Shown here piece by piece: positions 16,576 through 25,878 of a stretch of 44,501 nucleotides of DNA (position 1 is the first letter of the stretch; each line of letters starts with the position of its first letter). The translations under genes and the position numbers were made by a program. The DNA is from Candidatus Latescibacterota bacterium (GTDB taxonomy: Bacteria > Latescibacterota > UBA2968 > GCA-2709665), in the NCBI GenBank assembly GCA_021295655.1, contig JAGWBX010000031.1, forward strand, positions 1 to 44,501. The letters are read 5' to 3'. The notes beneath the pieces are model-generated. The model worked only from the letters and a program-made list of their open reading frames with translations. It ran no database searches and was not told where the DNA came from.

Positions 16576-16905
16576 ATGGCAGGCAGAGTTATCGTAGGTC
16601 TCATCGCCCTCGGCGCGATCATTGGGGGCCTGGCTGGCGACGGATTCCTGGGAGAGGGAATCCTCGCGCTCGTGCTGGTCATCCTGGGTCTCGCCTATGC
16701 GGGCGTTGCGATCGACGCTGAGGACGCAACAGCCTACCTCGTGCTCGCACTTGCCGTCGGCGGCGCAGGGATGGCGAACGTGCTGGGCAACATTCCGGGA
16801 ATCGGCGAGAAACTGGATATGATCGTCGATCTGGCCAGTGTCTCACTGTATGCCGGTGTGGTCACCGTGCTCGTGCAGAGGACATTGAATCGCATCAAGG
16901 GATAA
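16576..16905 (+). CDS. Small hydrophobic membrane protein of unknown function
   Basis: A 109-residue protein with at least three hydrophobic segments: residues 4-20 (RVIVGLIALGAIIGGLAG), 28-44 (GILALVLVILGLAYAGV) and 52-70 (AYLVLALAVGGAGMANVLG). A more polar amphipathic stretch (IPGIGEKLDMIVDLASVSLYAGVV) and a basic end follow. The strong ribosome site AGGGAGG, 5 bp before the ATG, and the clean membrane pattern support a real gene. I do not recognise the family. It stands alone, with a long leader upstream and hairpins downstream. Confidence 0.75.
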   Translation: MAGRVIVGLIALGAIIGGLAGDGFLGEGILALVLVILGLAYAGVAIDAEDATAYLVLALAVGGAGMANVLGNIPGIGEKLDMIVDLASVSLYAGVVTVLVQRTLNRIKG

Positions 16906-17204
16906 AGCACCGCCGCAGATGAGCAGCCTATAACGGCAGGCACGACCCACGGCACAAACAAGGCGGTCTGGCAGTCCTCATGTGGCGTTGTGAACGACGT
17001 TTCCGCCCCTCGGAATTCGAGGTTCCTATTATAAAGCGGATAGCCTGACGCCAATGCCGGATCGGCAGCCCTTCAAACGAGAGAAGGGGAATTCTCGTCA
17101 CAGCGCGTCCGCCCTGCCGACAACGGACGGATTCTGACGATCCCGCAATACAAACTCAGTAAGGTCTCAGTCTGCCAGAAAGCCGAAATTAAAGCGTTAC
17201 CATT

Positions 17205-17245
17205 ACAGGTCGCCGGATATCCAGATCCAAATCCCGGCGACCTGT
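17205..17245. terminator. 12-bp stem hairpin
   Basis: ACAGGTCGCCGG (17205-17216) and CCGGCGACCTGT (17234-17245) pair perfectly around a 17-nt loop and are followed by TTGTG. It lies 300 bp past the small membrane gene. It may end that transcript or be another dispersed palindromic repeat. The rest of 16906-17204 shows no gene. Confidence 0.55.
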
Positions 17246-17256
17246 TTGTGTACGCG

Positions 17257-17288
17257 AGACCCCTGAAGGAACGCCCGGGGGTCTTCAG
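17257..17288 (+). promoter_or_regulatory. Two mutually exclusive hairpins before the lipoprotein gene
   Basis: AGACCCC (17257-17263) can pair with GGGGTCT (17278-17284), while CTGAAG (17263-17268) can pair with CTTCAG (17283-17288). The two stems share bases and cannot form together. This may be chance or an attenuator-like switch about 95 bp upstream of the lipoprotein start. Confidence 0.25.
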
Positions 17289-17381
17289 CAATTCGATGCG
17301 TCCGCGCTGACTTCTCGCCTGTCCGCGAACGAGTCACCCCGATGATCCGGCGACAGACTGAAACTCATGGAGCTTCGAGCA

Positions 17382-19499
17382 ATGTCTCCCCGACGCCATC
17401 TCAGAATTCCGATACCGGTACTTGCATTGATCTTCATCGGATGTCAGCCTGAAGAAACGGTGACGGTTTCCGGCGCGGTGACGAAACCGGGGGCCTATCG
17501 ATACGCGCCGGGTAGAACGGCGGCGGATTATCTGGCAGATGCCGGAAGCGCAACTGAGGAGGCGCTCCTGGACGAGGCCATTGTGCGGCGTACACTGGCC
17601 GACAGGCCGGGGGCTGTTGAAACCGAAGAAGTGAAGATTCCTCTGTCTGAGAATCCTGCGATATCTCCGGGGGATGAAATCCAGATTCCCGCTCGTATTT
17701 ATAACGTACGGCTTGACACGGTCCGCCTCATTAAGAACGTCCGGCTGATCGACAGGAACCGGATCTACCGGGTCCCCAGGGGCGCGCTGGTGACCGGATG
17801 GACGGAACGCGGCGTACAGGTGGCGCTGATGTTGGGACGCGGCAAGGCATACGAGCGTCCCGATACTTCGAAGGCCGTGTCCGCCTTTCACTATCTCTAC
17901 ATCCATCTGCATCCCGGAGAATACCCGCGCCTGGCGCGATTCACCGGCGAGGTGGTGGACAGCCTGGAAGCGATTGAAGACGCCGACACGATCCAGAAGG
18001 GCGTTGTACACTCCCTTCAGTATCTGCGTGAAGGCGGCCTCCAGCTTCCGCCCGTCGGCTATTGGCGGGTGATGAAGGGGGTTTTTCTGGCCCCGAGGAG
18101 CGCATCGCGTCCCGGAGGCGGCATGCGCAGGCGCCGCTTCGACGACGGCCGGGTATGGACGACGTTTCCGGACGGGCGGCAGCGATGGCAGTATCCCGAT
18201 GGGCGCGTCAGCGTGAAATTTCCGAAAGGCTCCAGAGAAGACCGGTTTCCCGATGGACGGGTCGTGTACACCGACTGGCGTAAAAACCGGCGGATTACCT
18301 ATCCGAATGGCCGCCGCGAGTGGCGGATGGCAACGGGAACGCGGGTAAATCAGGGTGCGGACGGCCGGGTTGGCGAGCATAATCTGGATGGCGTACTGGT
18401 CCAGCAACTGCCGGACGGAACGACCCTGGGTGTCCCTCCAAACGTACCCGAGGAGATGCGTGAAGCCGACCGGAACGCCGTTGTTCCCGGTCCCCCGGCG
18501 GGACGGACGAAGGACACTCCACCAGAGTTGCCGCCGGGAAGGGCCGCATTGACGCCTGGCGGCGATCCGCCGGCGTCACACGGTCGGGGTTCCCTGCTGA
18601 TCGTTCCGGCCGGTAAAGGCGGGACGGCCAATGTATCGGGCGGTTCGACCCGCAGGGCATTTCCCGACGGGCGGGTGGTGGAGACCGGTCCGGCCGGCCG
18701 GAAGTTCACCTCCTGGCCGGATGGAAGCATGGAAGTCCGGATGCCCGCCGCTTACGGGTATCCGGGCCGGCTGAGAACGGACCTGGCAACGGTCGACCGG
18801 CTTCCGGAGGCGGTTGCCGTCGGCGAGGAGCTGACCGTCTCGGGACAGGTCCATGGCGAGGTTGAAGTGGTAAACGTGATGGCGTTTCTCGTGCCCGACG
18901 GCGACGCGATCGAGGGCGACGTGGTCAGGCGGGGACGGCGGTTTCACTCGCGGTTCCGGTTCGGCGAGGCAGGGCATTGCCGGGTACAGGTTCAGATTGT
19001 CTTGCCCAAAGCGCGTACGTATACCGCTTCCCACCAGCCGGTGATTGTCGGCAACCCCGGCAGGCTGGAAGACGAGGTGCTTGCCATTGTTCCGTATGCT
19101 GGCGACGAGTCCGCCCAGCTTTTTCTGATCGATCGAATCAACGCGGCCCGGAAGCGGATTCGCCGTGGTTCGGTGTTTCCACATCCCGAGTTGATGCACG
19201 TGGCGCGCATCCGGCTGGAAGAGATGCTTGCCATGGGTTTTGTATCTCATTTTTCCATGACGGGCCTGGACGCGGGATGGCACTCGGACTACCGGCGGTT
19301 GCCCTTCCACCGTGTGGGTGAAAACGTGGCGAAAGCGCGTTTTGTCGAAACGATGCACGCCAACTGGATGCTGAGCGCGGGGCACCGCGCGAATATCCTG
19401 GCGAAGCACTGGACGCACGTGGGGGTGGCGGTTGTGGAAGCGGAGAGATCGGTCTGGGGCGTTCAGGTGTTCGGGCAGAGTTTCGACCGGGACCCTTAA
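17382..19499 (+). CDS. Lipoprotein with SLBB-like segment, PDGR repeats and CAP domain
   Basis: A 705-residue predicted lipoprotein. Residues 1-20 are a signal sequence ending FIG before Cys21. Residues 27-60 (TVTVSGAVTKPGAYRYAPG) resemble an SLBB beta-grasp unit. Residues 252-320 carry short beta repeats of the form F/YPDGR with about 10-residue spacing, like the TCP10/CPAP C-terminal 'G-box'; more follow near 425-455. A Pro/Gly-rich linker lies between. Residues 585-700 are a CAP (SCP/PR-1) domain: LIDRINAARKRIRR, MLAMGFVSHFSM, RVGENVAKA and NWMLSAGHRANILAKHW. ATG 17382 has GGAG 9 bp before it and gives a basic n-region; ATG 17367 is an alternative without a ribosome site. Function unknown, probably cell-surface. 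Confidence 0.85.
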   Translation: MSPRRHLRIPIPVLALIFIGCQPEETVTVSGAVTKPGAYRYAPGRTAADYLADAGSATEEALLDEAIVRRTLADRPGAVETEEVKIPLSENPAISPGDEIQIPARIYNVRLDTVRLIKNVRLIDRNRIYRVPRGALVTGWTERGVQVALMLGRGKAYERPDTSKAVSAFHYLYIHLHPGEYPRLARFTGEVVDSLEAIEDADTIQKGVVHSLQYLREGGLQLPPVGYWRVMKGVFLAPRSASRPGGGMRRRRFDDGRVWTTFPDGRQRWQYPDGRVSVKFPKGSREDRFPDGRVVYTDWRKNRRITYPNGRREWRMATGTRVNQGADGRVGEHNLDGVLVQQLPDGTTLGVPPNVPEEMREADRNAVVPGPPAGRTKDTPPELPPGRAALTPGGDPPASHGRGSLLIVPAGKGGTANVSGGSTRRAFPDGRVVETGPAGRKFTSWPDGSMEVRMPAAYGYPGRLRTDLATVDRLPEAVAVGEELTVSGQVHGEVEVVNVMAFLVPDGDAIEGDVVRRGRRFHSRFRFGEAGHCRVQVQIVLPKARTYTASHQPVIVGNPGRLEDEVLAIVPYAGDESAQLFLIDRINAARKRIRRGSVFPHPELMHVARIRLEEMLAMGFVSHFSMTGLDAGWHSDYRRLPFHRVGENVAKARFVETMHANWMLSAGHRANILAKHWTHVGVAVVEAERSVWGVQVFGQSFDRDP

Positions 19500-19528
19500 C
19501 AGCCCGTTGAAAAAGTCCATCCGGGCTG
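19500..19528 (+). terminator. Hairpin directly after the lipoprotein gene
   Basis: CAGCCCG (19500-19506) pairs with CGGGCTG (19522-19528) around a 15-nt loop that holds TTGAAAAAG. It begins right after the stop codon. There is no U tract, so termination is uncertain. Confidence 0.4.
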
Positions 19529-19561
19529 CGTCCGGGTTAAAATAAAGCCGGAAGAAAACAC

Positions 19562-19590
19562 TTGACAAAACAGACATACGTCTGTTTTTT
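19562..19590 (+). promoter_or_regulatory. SOS-type operator and promoter of the mutasome cassette
   Basis: TTGACA (19562-19567) is a perfect -35 element. It runs into a perfect palindrome with 9-bp arms: AAAACAGAC (19567-19575), ATAC spacer, GTCTGTTTT (19580-19588). A repressor bound here would block the promoter. It differs from the E. coli CTGT-N8-ACAG and the Gram-positive GAAC-N4-GTTC boxes, but its position before imuA-imuB-dnaE2 suggests a LexA box of this lineage. No lexA gene is in the window. The T-run to 19590 makes the -10 unclear. Confidence 0.6.
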
Positions 19591-19615
19591 TGTTTGTGGA
19601 CGTTTCTTCAGGAGA

Positions 19616-20320
19616 ATGTGGAACCGTTTTTCGCTTCCGGGAAAGGTCATCCAGGTGCCGGGCGTATCGGGCAATATCACACGAGAACGCTTCTCAGCCT
19701 TGCAGGACAGCGGGTTACAGCGCCTCCGGGCCGATCTGAACAGGATCAGGGCCCGAACGAAAACGCCATGCTGGTCGCTGGCGCAGTTGGCCGGGCGCCT
19801 CTGCGAACTCTCCTCCGATTCCGGAGCCGGTCTGCTCACGGCTGCCTTCCGGCTGGTGCTGGATGCGCAGCTCGGGCATGAGCCGGTGGCCTGGATCACA
19901 GCCACGCCGGATACCTTCTTCGCCCCCGATGCCGCCGAAAACGGCGTGGACCTGAATGCCCTCGTCGTCATCCACGTGCCCGATGCACAGTCCGCGGCGC
20001 GTTCGGCGGACCGGCTCCTGAGGTCGGGCGCCTTCGGCCTGATGGTGATGGACCTGCACGACGATCCCGCAATTCCGTTTCCGCTGCAGGCGCGCGTGGC
20101 CCACCTGGCGCGGGCCCACGACACCGCCCTGCTCTGCCTGACCTCAAAAGCCAGGGAGACGCCTTCGCTGGGACCGATGGTCTGCCTGCGAGGGCAATCC
20201 TCCTGCCGGCGCCTGGGGGTCGACCGCTTCCAGTACGACATCGAGATTCTGAAGGACAGACGTCATGGACCGGGTTGGCGCCACACCGAAATCTGCCGCG
20301 GGCCGACCGGCCTGCATTAA
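19616..20320 (+). CDS. imuA: ImuA, RecA-like mutasome protein
   Basis: About 234 residues, the first gene of the imuA-imuB-dnaE2 cassette. The body matches ImuA/RecA-like proteins of SOS mutasomes: CWSLAQLAGRLCELSSD, then a degenerate P-loop (SGAGLLTAAFRLVLDAQ), VAWITATPDTFFAPDAAENG and LVVIHVPDAQSAARSADRLLRSGAFGLMVMDL. It lacks an intact Walker A, as usual for the family, and should regulate or bridge rather than recombine DNA. The start is uncertain: ATG 19616-19618 is chosen because an earlier in-frame TTG lies inside the -35 element. AGGAG is only 1 bp from the ATG. It overlaps imuB by 56 bp. Confidence 0.78.
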   Translation: MWNRFSLPGKVIQVPGVSGNITRERFSALQDSGLQRLRADLNRIRARTKTPCWSLAQLAGRLCELSSDSGAGLLTAAFRLVLDAQLGHEPVAWITATPDTFFAPDAAENGVDLNALVVIHVPDAQSAARSADRLLRSGAFGLMVMDLHDDPAIPFPLQARVAHLARAHDTALLCLTSKARETPSLGPMVCLRGQSSCRRLGVDRFQYDIEILKDRRHGPGWRHTEICRGPTGLH

Positions 20321-21749
20321 TATCCACGCGCTGCCGCTGCAACTCCTGCTGAGGAAACACCCGGAGTGGAAGCGAAGACCGGTCGCGGTGGTGGAAAAAG
20401 AGAATCCTCAGAGCCCCATCCTCTGGGTGAACTCAGCGGCCGGCCGGGCCGGCATCCGCACGGGTATGCGCTATGCCTCGGCCCTTTCGCTGGACCGGAA
20501 CCTGTGCGCGGGAACGGTTTCCGAGAGGGAAATCCAGGCCGCGGTGCGGCAGGTCCACCGGCTTCTGGACCGTTTCAGCCCCCGGATCGAGCCCTCCGAC
20601 GACGAGCCCGGGATTTTCTGGGTCGATGCCAGCGGGCTCGACAAGCTCCATACCTCTCTCGAAGACTGGGCCAGGCAGATCGACGCCCGGCTTTCCCGGC
20701 TGGCGTTAAAGGCCAGCATCGTCGTCGGCTTCAGCCGTTTCGGCAGCTATGCCGTCGCCAGGTCGGTGAGCCGGGTGATCGTATTTCCTTCCCCGGAGGT
20801 CGAGCAGACGGAAAGCCGCATGGTGCGGCTGCTGCATCTGCAAATCGACCCGAAACTGCGCGACCGGCTCGAAAAACTGGCGGTCCATACCGTGAGCGAC
20901 TTCCTGGCGCTTCCCGCGGGCGGCATTGTACACCACCTCGGCGAGCAGGCCTGGAACCTCTACCGTTTTGCGTCGGGAACACTGTCGCTGCCGATTCAAT
21001 CCCGAAAGATCCCCGAGCCCCTCCGCGTCCGGATAGACCTGGACGAGCCCGAATCCAATGCCCGGAGACTCCTTTTCTGGATCCGCCAGCGGCTGGACCC
21101 CCTGTTGCGGGCGACGGCGGCAAGGTGCCAGGCGGTGGCGGCCCTGCATCTGCAACTGCTGCTGGAAGACGGAGCGCGTCATCGCCAGCGCATCCAGCCG
21201 GCAAGGCCGACCCTGGAGGCGCCGGTCCTGCTGGACTTGCTGCGTCTGCACCTGGAAACGGTCTCTTTCCGCGCTCCCCCGGTGGAACTGGCCCTCGAGG
21301 CGGAGGGCGTGTACGTCTCCGCCGAAACACTGGATCTGCTGCAGCAGAACCCACGCCGCAATCTCGAGGCGGCCCTGGATGCCCTGGCCCGGGTCCGCGC
21401 CGAGTTCGGCCCCGATTCCGTGCTGTCGGCCCGGCTCAAACCGGGGCACCTGCCGGAAGCCCGTTTCGAGTGGCAGCCCTTCAGAAAGCTTGTCGTCGCC
21501 AGTCCCCAACCGGTCTCCTTGCGTCCCCTGGTGCGGCGCGTCCACGCCTGTCCCGAACACCTGGAAGGGGCTTCCCTTTACCATGCGAAAAACAGGAAGC
21601 CGGCGCCGGGACACGCGATCAGTGGAGGATGGTGGCATCGGGAGATCCGGAGAGACTACCGGTTCATCAAGACCCGCCGGGGGGAGCGCCTCTGGATCTA
21701 TTACGACCAGCAAGCGCGCCGCTGGTACGCCCAGGGCCGCGTCGAATGA
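20265..21749 (+). CDS. imuB: ImuB, Y-family-like DNA polymerase homologue
   Basis: A 494-residue ImuB. The fold of Y-family polymerases is followed: residues 16-26 ([11 protein letters not shown]), [36 protein letters not shown], HhH-like [19 protein letters not shown] and a little-finger region. The first catalytic Asp position is Asn19 here, and V-D121-A-S lacks the usual acidic neighbour, consistent with ImuB being a non-catalytic platform that joins DnaE2, ImuA and the beta clamp. The tail ([25 protein letters not shown]) is the typical DUF6504-like end. The stop overlaps the dnaE2 start as ATGA. Confidence 0.92.
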   Translation: MDRVGATPKSAAGRPACINIHALPLQLLLRKHPEWKRRPVAVVEKENPQSPILWVNSAAGRAGIRTGMRYASALSLDRNLCAGTVSEREIQAAVRQVHRLLDRFSPRIEPSDDEPGIFWVDASGLDKLHTSLEDWARQIDARLSRLALKASIVVGFSRFGSYAVARSVSRVIVFPSPEVEQTESRMVRLLHLQIDPKLRDRLEKLAVHTVSDFLALPAGGIVHHLGEQAWNLYRFASGTLSLPIQSRKIPEPLRVRIDLDEPESNARRLLFWIRQRLDPLLRATAARCQAVAALHLQLLLEDGARHRQRIQPARPTLEAPVLLDLLRLHLETVSFRAPPVELALEAEGVYVSAETLDLLQQNPRRNLEAALDALARVRAEFGPDSVLSARLKPGHLPEARFEWQPFRKLVVASPQPVSLRPLVRRVHACPEHLEGASLYHAKNRKPAPGHAISGGWWHREIRRDYRFIKTRRGERLWIYYDQQARRWYAQGRVE

Positions 21750-24700
21750 CCGCGCCCGTCTCCAATCCGCCCTACGTCCCCCTCTGGTGCAAGAGCAACT
21801 ATTCCTTTCTGGAAGGCGCCAGCCATCCCGAGGAACTGGTCGAAGCCTGCCGGCGGAACGGCCTTGCGGCCATGGCGCTCACTGACCGGAACGGCGTGTA
21901 CGGAATCGTCAGGGCTCACGTTCAGGCCCTACAGGCGGGCATACACCTGATCGCAGGGTCGCAGATCGGCCTCCGGGACGGATCGGAAATCCTGTTGCTG
22001 GCCCAGAACCGGAAGGGCTACGGCAATCTCTGCCGCCTGCTGACCAACGGTCATCTGCGTTCCTCCAAGGGAACGTGTACGCCGGGCCTGGATGAAGTGT
22101 GTCGCCGCAATCCCGGTCTGATCGCCCTGTGGATCGGCCGGGGCGGGCCGGAAGCTCCCGCGGAAGGCGGCCCGGAGCCCGTGCTGGAACGGCTCAAAAC
22201 GGCATTCGAAGATCGCCTGTACATCCTGTTGGCCAGACACCGCCGGGCGGAGGAGATTCTGCGGGAAATCCGGCTCCGGGAACTGGCGGACCGGTTCGGC
22301 CTTCCCACCGTGGCCGCCGTGGAAGTCCTCTATCACACTCCTGAACGACGACGCCTGCAGGACGTCCTCACCTGTATCCGGGAAGGCGTGACTCTGTCCA
22401 CGGCCGGCCGGCACATCCGGCCGAACGACCAGCACGCCCTGACGCCTCCGGACGACCTGGCCCGCCTCTTTATGGACGATCCGGAATCCGTCGGGCGGAC
22501 CCGGGAAATTGCCGACCGCTGTTCCTTCTCGCTCCAGGAACTGCGCTACCGCTATCCGCTGGAACGCGTGCCGGAGGGCAAAACCTCCATCCAGTACCTG
22601 CGCGACCGGACGTTCGAGGGCGCCGCGCGCCGGATGGGCGAGAAGTTCCGGGACCAGATTCCACAACTGGAGAAGGAACTCGAACTGATCCAGGAACTGG
22701 AGTACGAAGGCTACTTCCTGACCATGTACGAAATCGTCGAGTACTGCCGCCGTCAAAAAATCCTCTGCCAGGGCCGGGGGTCGGCCGCCAACTCGGCGGT
22801 CTGCTTCGCCCTGGGGATCACCAGCGTGGACCCAACCCAGGTGGAACTTCTCTTCGAACGCTTTCTGTCCAGGGAAAGGGCCGAGCCTCCGGATATCGAC
22901 CTGGATATCGAACACAACCGAAGGGAAGAAGTGATCCAGCACATGTACGAAAAATACGGGCGCAACCGCGCCGCCATGGTGGCCAACGTGGTGCGTTACC
23001 GGTACCGGTCCGCCATCCGGGAAGTGGGCAAGGCGCTGGCGATTTCAGCAACCAGCCTGGACCGCCTGGCCAAGCTGGTGTCCCATGAAAGCTGGAGCGA
23101 TGCCTTCATTGCGCAGGCCGGGCTGGATCCTCAGAACCAGGCCCTGCGCCATCTCGCTTCCCTGGTGGAAGAGATCCAGGATTTTCCCCGCCACCTCTCC
23201 ATACATCCCGGCGGTTTTCTGCTGGGCCATCGCCCCGTCCACGAACTGGTGCCTATCGAGAACGCCACCATGGACGGCAGAACGGTCATTCAATGGGACA
23301 AGGAGGACGTGGAGCAGGCCGGCCTGTTCAAGGTGGACCTGCTGGGGCTGGGCGCCCTCACCCATCTGCATCTCTGCTTCGATCTCATGCGGCTGCACCG
23401 CGGGCAGGACATGTCTCTGGCCACCCTTCCCCGGGGCGATGCGGCAACCTTCGATATGATCTGCCGCAGCGATACCGTGGGAGTGTTTCAGATCGAAAGC
23501 CGGGCGCAGATGGCCATGCTGGGGCGCCTCAAGCCGCGCAGTTATTACGACCTGGTCATCGAAATCAGCATTGTGCGTCCCGGCCCCATCACGGGCGGCA
23601 TGGTGCATCCCTATCTGCGACGGCGCAACGGGGACGAGGAAGTCGACTATCCCCACCCTTCCCTCGTTCCCGTGCTCAGGAAAACCCTGGGCATTCCTCT
23701 GTTTCAGGAACAGGTGATGCAACTGGCCATGGTTGCGGCCGACTACACCCCCGGCGAGGCCGATCAGCTCCGGCGGGACATGGCGGCGTGGCGACGTTCC
23801 GGACGCATCGAGCGGCACCACCGCCGCCTCGTCACCCGCATGGTCAGAAAGGGCATCGAACACGAATTTGCCGAACGCATCTTCAATCAGATCCGCGGCT
23901 TCGGCGACTATGGCTTTCCCGAAAGCCACGCCGCCAGCTTTGCCCATATCGCCTATGCCACCGCCTATCTCAAATGTCACTATCCGGCGGAGTTCGTCTG
24001 CGCCCTGCTGAATGCCCAGCCGATGGGGTTTTACGAGCCCGCCACCATCGTCAACGACGCCCGCAGACACGGAATCGCCGTGCGGCCCGTCTGCATACGC
24101 GCAAGCGACTGGGACTGCACCCTTGAGCCGGCCCCATCCCGCACGTCTTCCGCTCCGTTCGCCGTGCGCATGGGGCTGCGTTACGTCAGCGGACTGGGCG
24201 ACGCGGACGGACGCCGGCTTTCGGACACCGCGAGGAAGCGCCCTTTTCAGAGTCTCCAGGACGTCGGCCGGCGCAGCGGGCTTCGCCAGGACAAGCTTGA
24301 GACCCTGGCCGAGGCGGGCGCCTTCGAATGTTTCGGTCTGGACCGGCGCGGCGCGCTCTGGCAGGTTCACGGTATCGCAACCTCTCAGGAGCCGGCGCTG
24401 CCAGTGAATAACCGCGTTTCGCCGCCCCGGTTTCCTCCCCTGAGCGGGTTGGAGACCGTTGCCTGGGACCATCAGGCTGCCGACCACAGCACGCGGGGGC
24501 ACCTCCTGAAACCGCTGCGCTCCCAGCTGGCCGCCCACGGACTGCCCACGGCGCGCCAGATCAACCGGATGCGGGACGGACGCCGGGTTCGCTACGCGGG
24601 GATGGTCATCTGCCGCCAGCGCCCGGGAACCGCGAAAGGCGTTACCTTCATGACCCTGGAGGATGAAACGGGGTTTGTGAACCTGGTGATCTGGGAAAGG

Positions 24701-24862
24701 ACGTTCAAGCGTTATTCCCTGCTGGCCAAAACGCTTTCCTGCATGGGCGTGACCGGAAAACTGCAGGTGGGAGAGGGCGTCACCCACCTGGTGGTTGAAA
24801 AAATCTGGAAGCCGAAGCTGGATACCGGAGCGGCCCGCCACAAGAGCCGGGATTTTCATTGA
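21746..24862 (+). CDS. dnaE2: Error-prone DNA polymerase III alpha subunit DnaE2
   Basis: A 1038-residue C-family polymerase, the normal DnaE2 length. It begins with the PHP domain ([31 protein letters not shown]). The catalytic palm has PDIDLDI with Asp383 and Asp385. [40 protein letters not shown] and [22 protein letters not shown] are conserved family stretches. An OB fold closes it ([26 protein letters not shown]). It performs translesion synthesis and induced mutagenesis with ImuA and ImuB. The start is the ATG at 21746, overlapping the imuB stop; a reading frame open far upstream is imuB in another frame. Confidence 0.96.
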   Translation: MTAPVSNPPYVPLWCKSNYSFLEGASHPEELVEACRRNGLAAMALTDRNGVYGIVRAHVQALQAGIHLIAGSQIGLRDGSEILLLAQNRKGYGNLCRLLTNGHLRSSKGTCTPGLDEVCRRNPGLIALWIGRGGPEAPAEGGPEPVLERLKTAFEDRLYILLARHRRAEEILREIRLRELADRFGLPTVAAVEVLYHTPERRRLQDVLTCIREGVTLSTAGRHIRPNDQHALTPPDDLARLFMDDPESVGRTREIADRCSFSLQELRYRYPLERVPEGKTSIQYLRDRTFEGAARRMGEKFRDQIPQLEKELELIQELEYEGYFLTMYEIVEYCRRQKILCQGRGSAANSAVCFALGITSVDPTQVELLFERFLSRERAEPPDIDLDIEHNRREEVIQHMYEKYGRNRAAMVANVVRYRYRSAIREVGKALAISATSLDRLAKLVSHESWSDAFIAQAGLDPQNQALRHLASLVEEIQDFPRHLSIHPGGFLLGHRPVHELVPIENATMDGRTVIQWDKEDVEQAGLFKVDLLGLGALTHLHLCFDLMRLHRGQDMSLATLPRGDAATFDMICRSDTVGVFQIESRAQMAMLGRLKPRSYYDLVIEISIVRPGPITGGMVHPYLRRRNGDEEVDYPHPSLVPVLRKTLGIPLFQEQVMQLAMVAADYTPGEADQLRRDMAAWRRSGRIERHHRRLVTRMVRKGIEHEFAERIFNQIRGFGDYGFPESHAASFAHIAYATAYLKCHYPAEFVCALLNAQPMGFYEPATIVNDARRHGIAVRPVCIRASDWDCTLEPAPSRTSSAPFAVRMGLRYVSGLGDADGRRLSDTARKRPFQSLQDVGRRSGLRQDKLETLAEAGAFECFGLDRRGALWQVHGIATSQEPALPVNNRVSPPRFPPLSGLETVAWDHQAADHSTRGHLLKPLRSQLAAHGLPTARQINRMRDGRRVRYAGMVICRQRPGTAKGVTFMTLEDETGFVNLVIWERTFKRYSLLAKTLSCMGVTGKLQVGEGVTHLVVEKIWKPKLDTGAARHKSRDFH

Positions 24863-24936
24863 CACCATTTCCCGGAAGGCCGAAATTGCACGGTGCTATT
24901 CGCCGGGTCGACACAACAACAGGAGGAGACCATCCT

Positions 24937-25623
24937 ATGTGCGGGCGTTTCACGCAGATGATGACCTGGCGCGAACTCCATGAGCTTTACGCCCTGGCCG
25001 AACCCCTGGCGGCGCCGGACCTGCAGCCCCGCTACAACGGGGCCCCAACCCAGGACTTCTCAGTGTGCCGCATTGACGAGAACGGCGACCGGGTAATCGC
25101 CAGGCTTCGCTGGGGCCTGGTGCCCGGATGGGCCAGAGACATCAAAATGGGCGCGCGTATGATCAACGCCCGGTCCGAGACCGTACACGAAAAACCGGCA
25201 TTCGGCGCGGCCTTCCGCTCGCGGCGGTGCCTGGTCCCCGCAAACGGCTGGTTCGAGTGGCAGCGCGCCGGGCACGGGAAACAACCCTACTACCTGGCGC
25301 TCGCGGACGCATCACCCCTGTCCTTCGCCGGGTTGTGGGAACGCTGGGACAAAGGCGGCGAGGCGCTCGAGTCTTTTTCCATCATCACCACCGCCGCAGA
25401 CGAGCCGCTTGCGGAAATCCACCACCGGCAACCGGCCATCATCAATCCGGAACACTTCTCGGCCTGGCTCGACGACGCGTCATCCGAAAACACGCTTCTC
25501 GACCTGGCCCGCAAACCCCGCGCGGGACCGTACGAAATACGCGCCGTCAGCACCCGCGTGAACAGCGTCCGCAACGACGATCCGGATATCCATACCCCCA
25601 TGTCCCAACAGCGGCTGTTCTAG
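24937..25623 (+). CDS. SRAP-domain protein (YedK/HMCES-like, abasic-site sensor)
   Basis: A 228-residue SRAP protein. After Met removal the catalytic Cys2 (MCGRFTQ) can crosslink to abasic sites in single-stranded DNA. Other family positions are visible: RYNGAPTQD, LRWGLVPGWARDIKMGARMINARSETV, RRCLVPANGWFEWQ with the conserved Glu, and the late IHHRQPAII, where most relatives have HDRMP. The ATG at 24937 is fixed by the family's MCGR start and an AGGAGGAG site 8 bp before. It sits 74 bp after dnaE2 on the same strand, so it may be read with the SOS cassette. SRAP genes are known neighbours of SOS genes. Confidence 0.95.
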   Translation: MCGRFTQMMTWRELHELYALAEPLAAPDLQPRYNGAPTQDFSVCRIDENGDRVIARLRWGLVPGWARDIKMGARMINARSETVHEKPAFGAAFRSRRCLVPANGWFEWQRAGHGKQPYYLALADASPLSFAGLWERWDKGGEALESFSIITTAADEPLAEIHHRQPAIINPEHFSAWLDDASSENTLLDLARKPRAGPYEIRAVSTRVNSVRNDDPDIHTPMSQQRLF

Positions 25624-25712
25624 GCGGGCAAGAAATCACGAGCGGTCCAGTCAGAAATGCTGAATGAAGATGTGTCACGTAAGACGCGAAATTTCAATGA
25701 TATATAATGGAA

Positions 25713-25747
25713 GAATAGAGGTCGATACAGACCTCTATTCTCGTTTT
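25713..25747 (+). terminator. Intrinsic terminator after the SOS cassette
   Basis: GAATAGAGGTC (25713-25723) and GACCTCTATTC (25730-25740) form a perfect 11-bp stem with a 6-nt loop, followed by TCGTTTT. A TATAAT (25703-25708) lies just upstream without a matching -35. Confidence 0.8.
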
Positions 25748-25750
25748 GGG

Positions 25751-25779
25751 TTGACCCTTGGCAGAACGGTTTGTAAATA
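25751..25779 (+). promoter_or_regulatory. Putative promoter of the M16 operon
   Basis: TTGACC (25751-25756) and TAAATA (25774-25779) are separated by 17 bp, directly after the terminator and 99 bp before the first M16 gene. Confidence 0.5.
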
Positions 25780-25878
25780 ATGAATGACCAGACCGACAAT
25801 CCATCCGTACATTCGCTCTCACCTCTCCATTCACAATCTTCCGAATCCTGACTGCTGTTCCGACCAGTTCCTTCCACT

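Noticed and set aside
20366..21745. Very long plus-strand open frame running ahead of dnaE2
   Set aside because: It is the dnaE2 frame kept open through imuB by high GC. Its protein is Pro/Gly/Arg-rich with no family pattern, and imuB in the other frame is clearly real.
23045..24868. 607-codon open frame antisense to dnaE2
   Set aside because: Shadow of a strongly conserved gene in GC-rich DNA; no ribosome site or domain pattern.
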